NCBI RefSeq assembly: GCF_008370685.1
Contig: NZ_VTZU01000058.1
Coordinates: forward strand, 1 to 44,507
Source: Aquimarina sp. RZ0
GTDB taxonomy: Bacteria > Bacteroidota > Bacteroidia > Flavobacteriales > Flavobacteriaceae
DNA length: 44,507 bases
Reading direction: 5' to 3'
Shown here: piece after piece, positions 25,628 through 32,118 of the stretch
Layout: the number at the start of each line of letters is the position of its first letter
How positions within the stretch are numbered: the stretch's first letter is position 1
Notes under the pieces: generated by a model
Database searches by the model: none
Seen by the model: only the letters and a program-made list of their open reading frames with translations
Told to the model about the DNA's origin: nothing
Translations under genes and position numbers: made by a program

Positions 25628-25684
25628 GAAATTCTGATAGGCATTTTGGGTTTAAAAACCTATTCTCGATATAATTTTCCTTCG
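25628..25684 (+). repeat. Repeat family A, copy 1, left part (split by R2)
   Basis: GAAATTCTGATAG, then GGGTTTAAAAACCTATTCTC and TTTTCCTTCG, matches copies at 27798-27897 and, inverted, 42178-42305. The match stops at the CCTTCG where R2 begins and resumes after R2 at about 25792-25832. Confidence 0.6.
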
Positions 25685-25791
25685 TAAACTACCTCAAGGC
25701 AAGCCCACAAGGCATTTATTGAAAAAAACAAGTTGATTTCGAGGCAAGCCTCGAAGCATTTAAATCTCGATTATCGAGTAAAGACAAAACA
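25684..25791 (+). repeat. Triple-palindrome repeat R, copy R2 (inserted in family A)
   Basis: This full-length copy of about 105 bp begins GTAAACTACCTC, continues with CGAGGCAAGCCTCG (a perfect dyad) and ends CTCGATTATCGAGTAAAGAC (also a dyad). It interrupts a family A repeat whose remaining half continues at 25792-25832. Confidence 0.75.
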
Positions 25792-25832
25792 TTAATATTG
25801 ACTGTTTTTAATCTTCTACATTAACAATCTCA
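25792..25832 (+). repeat. Repeat family A, copy 1, right part
   Basis: The TTAATATTGACTGTTTTTAA and CTTCTACATTA pieces align with the right half of the copy at 27798-27897 and with the inverted copy near 42178-42230. Confidence 0.5.
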
Positions 25833-25902
25833 GCTAGTAAGCTGAATTAGAATAATCCTAAGACCATCATTGGTCATCCAATAACACTCTATTAACCAAA
25901 TA

Positions 25903-26613
25903 TCAGCTATGAGGCGACAATAGCTCATTCACTTCTTCTTTTAGCTTAGAATAGTTTTTGATAAAAACCTCTTCTTCTGTAAAAAAAGTTTCCTCTCCAT
26001 TTTGATTAGTAAACTTTGCGTAAGGCACATAACCACCAGTATAATAATTGATTATTTTCTTGTTTTTATTCACCAAATACCTTGTTGGAAAACCTAAAAT
26101 ATGACTAAATCCCGAAATATTCAATTCATATCCATTCTTTGCTTCTTTGGTAGAAGGTATCAAAACTATATTTTTATCGTATCGACTCACTATTTTTTTT
26201 AGTTTATTGCTTTCATCCCAAAACAAGAGTACGATATCAATTTTATCAGAATATTCTTTACTAATCTTATTCAGAGCAGGGATCTCACTGATACATGGCT
26301 TACACCAACTAGCTGTTGCTAATAATAATATTGGTTTCTCTCTGTTTTTTAGGGAATATTCGTTACTATCAATATCATAGAATGTATAATCATTTACATA
26401 TGCTCCTTTTATCAGGTTTCTGATAGAGTCATACTGTTTTTCTTCATTTTCAATATCGCCCTTTGCATTGAGCGTATTAGCATCTTTTCTATGGATACTT
26501 ATTCTTTCTGTTACACGAGAGAAATATTTTTTCTTATTATCAATCTCTTTCGTGCTTTTTTGACTACAAGATAGAACAGAAATAAGTAAGATTAAACAGC
26601 AGAAAGCCCTCAT
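25903..26613 (-). CDS. TlpA-like thioredoxin-fold lipoprotein
   Basis: The 236-residue protein starts with a lipoprotein signal (hydrophobic run, then VLSCSQK; Cys16 is the likely lipidated residue). It has a thioredoxin fold with the active-site WCKPC in ATASWCKPCISEIPAL (around residue 100). The GFSHILGFPTRYLVNKNKKI region provides the usual cis-Pro neighbourhood. It probably works as a periplasm-facing thiol-disulfide reductase. No partner gene is adjacent; flanking intervals hold repeats and a MITE. Confidence 0.8.
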   Translation of the reverse strand: MRAFCCLILLISVLSCSQKSTKEIDNKKKYFSRVTERISIHRKDANTLNAKGDIENEEKQYDSIRNLIKGAYVNDYTFYDIDSNEYSLKNREKPILLLATASWCKPCISEIPALNKISKEYSDKIDIVLLFWDESNKLKKIVSRYDKNIVLIPSTKEAKNGYELNISGFSHILGFPTRYLVNKNKKIINYYTGGYVPYAKFTNQNGEETFFTEEEVFIKNYSKLKEEVNELLSPHS

Positions 26614-26906
26614 TGTATTGATTTTTTACAGTTATAATAAAAAGTTATATTATAAGTGAATGTCAAAACAATGCGAAATGTTACTAGCTAACTGGCTTTT
26701 TTTATTTCTTTAAATTTTTAATCTTACGCAACGTAAAATTCCCCGTTTTAACAAAGTAGTTATAAAAATATATTCAAAAATGATTTTACACCGCGTAACA
26801 TAGCATACCTTCAAGTCATTATATAGAAGCATCATTTAATTTCATTTTCAGACACCAAACTATCCATAAAACACGTTTTTATAAAATGAAAACACGAACT
26901 AATTGA

Positions 26907-27066
26907 TACGATTTGTGATTAAAAAATTCGTATAAATTCATTGAATTATTTTTTCTTTATGCAAGGCAAAAAAATCAAGCATAGCTATAGCTACGGTTTA
27001 TTTTTTAAACGAAGTAGTAAGGAAAAAGAAACGATGAATATGCGAAATTTTTAGTTATAAATCGTA
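26907..27066. mobile_element. Foldback MITE, copy 1
   Basis: This 160-bp element has ends TACGATTT / AAATCGTA. Nearly the whole length is an imperfect inverted repeat centred on AGCTATAGCT. It is flanked by TGA on both sides (26904-26906 and 27067-27069), consistent with a 3-bp TNA-type target duplication. A second copy in the opposite orientation lies at 31958-32118. No coding capacity. Confidence 0.8.
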
Positions 27067-27127
27067 TGACCTAACTATTAATAAGGTAGTATTACAAGAT
27101 ATATCTCTACAACTATTTGAATAACTT

Positions 27128-27517
27128 TTATTCCTGATTCTTTCCTCTTATATCTATCGCCAACCCTATCAAAGTTGTAAACAGGGTAATATGGATCATA
27201 ATATTCATCCAGTTGCCAGAGGGAATATGAACAAGTAAAAGCGCCAGTAGCATAATAAAAGCAAGAAATCCATATGCATAAAAAGTTTTCTTGTCAATTA
27301 ACACTAATATCCCTGCGATCAATTCCAGAGCAGCCAGTACCACTCCCAGTAAATAAACTACAGAATCTCCCAAAAACGCAAGACCGCTACCATTTAAAAA
27401 ATCTGCCATATTTTGAAGACCCACTCCTCCTAAAAACCCTTCTATAAATTTTTCTATTCCGCCCCAAACAAATAGGAGTCCAAATCCTATTCTAATAATT
27501 AAATTCCCCATATTCAT
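27128..27517 (-). CDS. DoxX-family membrane protein
   Basis: This 129-residue protein has four hydrophobic segments and the DoxX-like opening LIIRIGFGLLFVWGGIEKFIEG. Then come VLAALELIAGILVLI and FLAFIMLLALLLVHIP. DoxX members are small inner-membrane proteins linked to quinone or thiol redox functions; this one's role is unknown. MNMGN offers two starts. It is transcribed alone, between the MITE and the repeat-rich leader of the cobalamin block. Confidence 0.8.
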   Translation of the reverse strand: MNMGNLIIRIGFGLLFVWGGIEKFIEGFLGGVGLQNMADFLNGSGLAFLGDSVVYLLGVVLAALELIAGILVLIDKKTFYAYGFLAFIMLLALLLVHIPSGNWMNIMIHITLFTTLIGLAIDIRGKNQE

Positions 27518-27689
27518 TTTCTTATTTTTATAATTATTTGCCCCCTCAATGTACCCTAAAATAAAAATGATTCAACTGTTTATATTTCCCAAAAACGTAT
27601 ACATTTTTCATTTTTGACAAAATCTTTGTAAATGATTTGTTATATGTCTGAGTCTAGCGTAACCCTAGGCACATCAATTTCAAATTTTG

Positions 27690-27787
27690 ATAAACTATCT
27701 CGGGGCAGGTCCACGAGACATTTATTAGAAAAAATAGTTCGATTTCGAGGCAAGCCTCGGAGCATTCAAATCTCGATTATCGAGTAA
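27690..27787 (+). repeat. Triple-palindrome repeat R, copy R3
   Basis: Starts ATAAACTATCTCG, contains the CGAGGCAAGCCTCG dyad and ends CTCGATTATCGAGTAAG. It lies immediately before a family A copy (27798-27897) in the interval ahead of cobW. Confidence 0.75.
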
Positions 27788-27797
27788 GAATTTCACA

Positions 27798-27897
27798 TCA
27801 AGAACAGGCGTTTCGGGTTTAAAAACCTATTCTCTGTGCACTTTCCCTTCGTCAAAGGACCCAAATTGATAGTTTTAATATTCTATATTAGTAATCG
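27798..27897 (+). repeat. Repeat family A, copy 2
   Basis: Shares GGGTTTAAAAACCTATTCTC and CCCTTCGTCAAAGG with the split copy at 25628-25832 and with the inverted copy at 42178-42305. No reading frame is conserved. Confidence 0.55.
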
Positions 27898-28023
27898 AGT
27901 TTAGATAATACCTCACATCCTGTACACTTCTGATTATCAGATTAAAAAAAGACACAAACGCGTATCCCGCCACAAGTATCATAAACAAATCAGAATTTCC
28001 TTTTTCCTTTAAATTAGAATAAA

Positions 28024-28031
28024 TAGTTTTG
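28024..28031 (+). promoter_or_regulatory. -7 box ahead of cobW
   Basis: TAGTTTTG fits the TAnnTTTG consensus exactly, 27 bp ahead of the cobW start. No cobalamin riboswitch core was recognised in 27537-28057. Confidence 0.4.
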
Positions 28032-28057
28032 TTTAGGAATCATTTTAATAAAAATTT

Positions 28058-29137
28058 ATGGCTTTACATACACAAAAAATACCCGTAACTATCATTACAG
28101 GCTTTCTGGGATCAGGAAAAACGACGTTGATACATAAAATTGCTAAAAATGCAAATGGTAGACGACTCGCAATTATAGTGAACGAATTTGGAGAATTAGG
28201 AATGGACGGCGAGATTCTAAAAGGGAATGATTGTGGTTGTGAAGAAGAAAATATCCTAGAATTAAGTAATGGATGTCTATGCTGTACCGTTCAGGAAGAG
28301 TTTCTACCTACAATGCTTCAATTAATGGAGCGCAAACAGGATATTGACCATATTATCATAGAGACATCAGGCTTAGCACTACCAAAACCCTTATTAAAAG
28401 CGTTTAACTGGCCTGATCTAAAACCTCAAATTACGGTAGATGCTGTCATTACAGTCGTAGACTGTGTAGGACAAGCGACCGGAGAAATTTGTGACCGCGA
28501 TAAGATACAATCACAACGATTAGATGATGAAAATTTAGACCATGAATCTTCAATTGAAGAATTATTTGAAGATCAGTTATCCTGTGCAGATTTAATTGTA
28601 ATGACCAAGTCTGATCTAATCAACGAAGAACAGTATACGCAGGTACAAAATATCATTCAGAATCGTGTAGGGAGTACTATAAAACTAATCTCCGCTGTAA
28701 AAGGAAATATACCTGTAGAAGTACTCCTGGGTATTGATGCCAAAGCCGAAGATCACGTAGACAGTAAGCACTCGCATCACGAAGAACACCATCATGGCGA
28801 TCACCATCATAGTCATGATCATAGTCACGATGAAACTATCAATTCTATTGTAATAGAAATAACTACTCCACATACCCCCGAATTATTAATCAATACACTA
28901 AAATCGCTGGTAAAAGAACATCATATCTATAGAATCAAAGGAATTATTCACGTCCCCGGAAAACCCATGCGCATGATTGTCCAGGGAGTAGCTGATAGAT
29001 TTGAAAATTATTTTGACAGGAAATGGTCAGATGGAGAACCAAAAGCGACACGTTTAGTGATCATAGGAGAGCAAATTATAGAAGATACATTGAAGAAAGC
29101 TATAGAAGAAAAGCTACTAGCAACTGCAGAGGCTTAG
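28058..29137 (+). CDS. cobW: CobW-type G3E GTPase, metal chaperone
   Basis: The 359-residue protein has the P-loop GFLGSGKTT (15-23), the metal-binding GCLCC (C73, C75, C76), IETSGLALP, and the TKSD guanine-specificity motif. A very His-rich loop (about 235-260) is followed by the C-terminal CobW domain. CobW proteins hold a divalent ion, thought to be cobalt, and hand it to the corrin machinery upon GTP hydrolysis. Position at the head of a cobalamin block supports this over other G3E roles (urease, Zn). It is separated by 97 bp from the adenosyltransferase gene. Confidence 0.9.
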   Translation: MALHTQKIPVTIITGFLGSGKTTLIHKIAKNANGRRLAIIVNEFGELGMDGEILKGNDCGCEEENILELSNGCLCCTVQEEFLPTMLQLMERKQDIDHIIIETSGLALPKPLLKAFNWPDLKPQITVDAVITVVDCVGQATGEICDRDKIQSQRLDDENLDHESSIEELFEDQLSCADLIVMTKSDLINEEQYTQVQNIIQNRVGSTIKLISAVKGNIPVEVLLGIDAKAEDHVDSKHSHHEEHHHGDHHHSHDHSHDETINSIVIEITTPHTPELLINTLKSLVKEHHIYRIKGIIHVPGKPMRMIVQGVADRFENYFDRKWSDGEPKATRLVIIGEQIIEDTLKKAIEEKLLATAEA

Positions 29138-29234
29138 TGCAATGAAATGGATCAGAAAATCTGTTGATTCAATTTACAATATAAATAATAGTGAATTGCA
29201 GCTGATGATTGAATTAAAGCAATAAAAAATACGG

Positions 29235-29822
29235 ATGAAGATATATACAAGAAAAGGAGATACCGGTATGACGGGTGTTTTTGGAGGCAAAAGAGAATTT
29301 AAAGATTCTGCCCGGATTGAATGTAATGGAGCATTGGATGAAGCCAATTCTACTATAGGGTTACTAAGATCAAAACTAAACAATGATCATGAATGGCAAT
29401 CAAATCTCCATAAAATCCAAAAAGATTTAATGGATATGATGTCTCATCTGGCAAGACCTTCTGATTCTAAAAAAGAAAACCCCAATCCAAAACCTATAGA
29501 TGGAGCTGATTTTTGCGAACAATGGATGGATGAAATGGAAGCTCAGATAAGTTCGCCATCAGATTATTTTTTACTCCCTGGAGGTAATGAAATCTCTGCC
29601 TTGTGCCACGTATGCCGCACACAGATCAGAAGAGGAGAACGTAGATTGGTAACCTTAATGCATGAAGACCCGGCATCTGTAGAAAAATATGTAGTTGCTT
29701 ATATCAACAGGTTATCAGATTTATTCTTTACGATGGCGAGAGCAGAAATGGACAAAGCAGGAGTGGCAGAAGAAAAATGGCAACTTTTCTTATATAAGCG
29801 AAAAAAGAAAAAAACAGAATAA
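29235..29822 (+). CDS. PduO-type cob(I)alamin/cob(I)yrinate adenosyltransferase
   Basis: At 195 residues it matches the PduO family. The N-terminal ATP site is KIYTRKGDTGMTGVFGG, with ALDEANSTIGLLRS following. The C-terminal helix contains RRGERRLVTL and YINRLSDLFFTMAR. It transfers the adenosyl group of ATP to Co(I) corrinoid, forming the Co-C bond. It lies 2 bp ahead of cobI, so the two are co-translated. The sequence between residues 70 and 100 is variable, as usual. Confidence 0.92.
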   Translation: MKIYTRKGDTGMTGVFGGKREFKDSARIECNGALDEANSTIGLLRSKLNNDHEWQSNLHKIQKDLMDMMSHLARPSDSKKENPNPKPIDGADFCEQWMDEMEAQISSPSDYFLLPGGNEISALCHVCRTQIRRGERRLVTLMHEDPASVEKYVVAYINRLSDLFFTMARAEMDKAGVAEEKWQLFLYKRKKKKTE

Positions 29823-29824
29823 TT

Positions 29825-30523
29825 TTGCAAACTATCTATGGTATCGCTCTGGGACCAGGAGATCCTGAGTTACTTACCTTAAAAGCATTACGGTTATTAA
29901 AAGAAGCTGACCTTATTTTTTATCCCGGATCTATTACTGACGGTGTGAAAAAAAGCTATGTATACCCGCTATTAGAATATCACGGTTTAGAAAACAAAGA
30001 GCTAAAAGGCTTTTTTCTAAAAATGTCAAGTGATAGAAAACAAGCTTCAGAAATCTATAAATCTACTGCCATAGAAATTAGAGAAGCATATCTTTTGGGT
30101 AAAAAAATAGCCGTTGTTTGTGAAGGTGATATTAGTTTATATGCCTCTTTTTCTTATTTATTAAATAAGCTTCAAAACTTACAACTACCTGTATCTCTAA
30201 TTCCCGGCATCAATTCTTTTTCCCTGGGAGCGGCACTGCATAAGGAACCGTTAGGCTTATTGAATGATAAAATCGCTATCATTCCAAGGGCAAAGAATAT
30301 TGAAGAAATTACCCGGTATCTTTTAGATTTTGATACTGTTGTCCTCATGAAAATACGAGCTGGATGGCGTGAATTTCAATCAGAATTAGCAGGAAAAGAT
30401 TGGGAATATTACTATTGCGAACGCTTAGGAACCAACCAGGAATATATAACAACAGACTTAGCAGCTGTAACAAAAAGAGAGATTCCTTATTTCTCCTTAT
30501 TAATAATCAAAAAATCAAAATGA
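29825..30523 (+). CDS. cobI: Precorrin-2 (or cobalt-precorrin-2) C20-methyltransferase
   Basis: The 232-residue SAM-dependent tetrapyrrole methylase has the typical GIALGPGDPELLTLKALRLL start. Further motifs are DLIFYPGS, VVCEGDISLYASFSYL and LIPGINSFSLGAALH, characteristic of CobI/CbiL. The most likely start is TTG at 29825, 2 bp after the adenosyltransferase stop; no ATG fits the N-terminus. The stop overlaps the next ATG (30520) in an ATGA arrangement. Since CbiD and CbiG are nearby, the substrate is probably the cobalt-containing form. Confidence 0.92.
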   Translation: MQTIYGIALGPGDPELLTLKALRLLKEADLIFYPGSITDGVKKSYVYPLLEYHGLENKELKGFFLKMSSDRKQASEIYKSTAIEIREAYLLGKKIAVVCEGDISLYASFSYLLNKLQNLQLPVSLIPGINSFSLGAALHKEPLGLLNDKIAIIPRAKNIEEITRYLLDFDTVVLMKIRAGWREFQSELAGKDWEYYYCERLGTNQEYITTDLAAVTKREIPYFSLLIIKKSK

Positions 30524-31875
30524 TCAAAGTTGTTGGGCTGGGCCCTGGACATTCAGACTATATCACGCCTATGGCTACACAAGCAATTTCTGAAGCGACT
30601 GTGGTCATTGGATATCACTATTATTTTCAATTCATACAGCACCTGATTCGCGCAGATGCTGTATGTATCGGAAAAGAGTTAAGCGAAGAAGAAAAGAGAG
30701 CTGATATTGCCATAAAACACGCATTAGAAGGAGAACGTGTAGTTGTCATTGGATCTGGAGATGCCAGTATATATGCTATGGCATCTATCGTATACCAAAA
30801 AGTAGCAGAGCAAAAACTGGAAATTCCTGTAGAAACGGTACCAGGAATTTCTGCTTTTATTACTGCCGGAAGCAAATTAGGAGCTATTCTAGGCCATGAT
30901 TTTTGCTGTATTTCTCTGTCTGATCTCATGACTCCATGGACAACCATCGAGAAACGCATTCATGCAGCAGCCATGGGAGATTTTGTTACCGGTCTATATA
31001 ATCCCAGAAGTAAAAAAAGATACTGGCAGTTACAAGCCTTAAAAAATGTATTTTTACAATACCGAGAAGCCACAACACCAGTTGCAATCTGTAAACAATT
31101 AGGAAGAACAGAAGAAGAAATCAAGATCACAACATTAGGTGATTTTGATGTTACTGATGTAGATATGTTTTGTGTCGTTTTAATTGGTAATAGTCAAACC
31201 TTTACATATCAAAATTATGTAATTACTCCGAGAGGCTATTTAAACAGAAAACCAGAAACCGGGCCAGAAATACAAGAAGCCAGCTTTGTTGAGATCATAA
31301 ATAACATCCCGAAAAACACCTTAGAAAAAGACGCACTTTGGGCAGCCATACGATGTATACACACTTCTGGAGATTTTGAATATATTAAGTATCTCAAAAC
31401 CTCTGAAAAAGCAATTTCAATTTGGCATGAATATCTCCAGGCAGGAGGAACAATTGTTACAGATGTTACCATGGTACAATCCGGAATTACAAAAGCGTTT
31501 ACTACCAGACATAAAAACCAGGTTATCTGTTTGTTAAATGATCCGGAAGCCTTAAAAATGGCGGAAGAAGAAAAACTAACAAGAACACAGGCAGGGATCA
31601 AGCTAGCTGCAAAAAAATATCCAAAAGCGCTATTTGTCATTGGCAATGCGCCAACAGCACTCATTGAGATTACGGATCAAATCCACGAGGGAATATTAGC
31701 TCCTGCTGGAGTTATCGGAGCGCCGGTAGGGTTTATCAATGTAATCGAATCTAAGGAAAGGTTAAAAACAATCACGCATATTCCCTATGCCTTAATTACC
31801 GAAAAGCGAGGAGGAAGTAATTTTGCTGCTGCCATTGTAAATGCGGCTTTTACATTAGATGAAGCTAAAATATAA
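30520..31875 (+). CDS. cobJH: Fusion: precorrin-3B C17-methyltransferase plus precorrin-8X methylmutase
   Basis: Starting at the ATG overlapping cobI's stop gives 451 residues; a longer frame from 30400 would run into cobI and is not needed. Residues 1-245 are CobJ/CbiH: VVGLGPGHSDYITPMA, IGSGDASIYAMAS, TVPGISAFITAGSKLGAILGHDF and GLYNPRSKKR. From about 255 the chain is CobH/CbiC, with the catalytic-type His281 in IRCIHTSGDFEY, TDVTMVQSGI and VIGNAPTALIEI. One protein thus methylates C17 with ring contraction and later moves the C11 methyl to C12. The two steps are not consecutive in the pathway. Confidence 0.92.
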   Translation: MIKVVGLGPGHSDYITPMATQAISEATVVIGYHYYFQFIQHLIRADAVCIGKELSEEEKRADIAIKHALEGERVVVIGSGDASIYAMASIVYQKVAEQKLEIPVETVPGISAFITAGSKLGAILGHDFCCISLSDLMTPWTTIEKRIHAAAMGDFVTGLYNPRSKKRYWQLQALKNVFLQYREATTPVAICKQLGRTEEEIKITTLGDFDVTDVDMFCVVLIGNSQTFTYQNYVITPRGYLNRKPETGPEIQEASFVEIINNIPKNTLEKDALWAAIRCIHTSGDFEYIKYLKTSEKAISIWHEYLQAGGTIVTDVTMVQSGITKAFTTRHKNQVICLLNDPEALKMAEEEKLTRTQAGIKLAAKKYPKALFVIGNAPTALIEITDQIHEGILAPAGVIGAPVGFINVIESKERLKTITHIPYALITEKRGGSNFAAAIVNAAFTLDEAKI

Positions 31876-31896
31876 TTCAATACATTCTGAATTCTA

Positions 31897-31934
31897 AAAA
31901 AAATCACCTCTGCATTATTATATAATACAGAGGT
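31897..31934 (-). terminator. Terminator between cobJH and GH31 gene
   Basis: A 13-bp stem with one mismatch (ACCTCTGCATTAT / ATAATACAGAGGT) surrounds a 3-base loop. On the - strand it is followed by eight Ts. It fits the terminator of the GH31 gene, now pushed about 190 bp from that gene's stop by the MITE at 31958-32118. It may also stop cobJH transcripts. Confidence 0.6.
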
Positions 31935-31957
31935 AAATTTTATCAAAAAAATTATTA

Positions 31958-32118
31958 TACGATTTATAACTAAAAATTTCGCATATTCATCGTTTCTTTT
32001 TCCTTTCTACTTCGTTTAAAAAATAAACCGTAGCTATAAGCTATGCTTGATTTTTTTGCCTTGCATAAAGAAAAAATAATTCAATGAATTTATACGAATT
32101 TTTTAATCACAAATCGTA
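31958..32118. mobile_element. Foldback MITE, copy 2, in the GH31 stop codon
   Basis: This 161-bp copy lies in reverse orientation relative to 26907-27066 and has the same TACGATTT / AAATCGTA ends. Flanking TTA triplets at 31955-31957 and 32119-32121 form the 3-bp target duplication. The right TTA is the TAA stop codon of the GH31 gene read on the - strand, so the insertion duplicated the stop and left the protein unchanged. Confidence 0.8.

Noticed and set aside
27537..28057. Cobalamin riboswitch ahead of cobW
   Set aside because: I looked for the conserved B12-box core and its flanking stems and did not find them. The same holds for 36664-37155 and 38350-38633.
30400..30519. Longer N-terminus for the cobJ-cobH fusion
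   Set aside because: It lies inside cobI in another frame. The CobJ motif GLGPG begins right after the ATG at 30520, which overlaps the cobI stop as usual for coupled genes.
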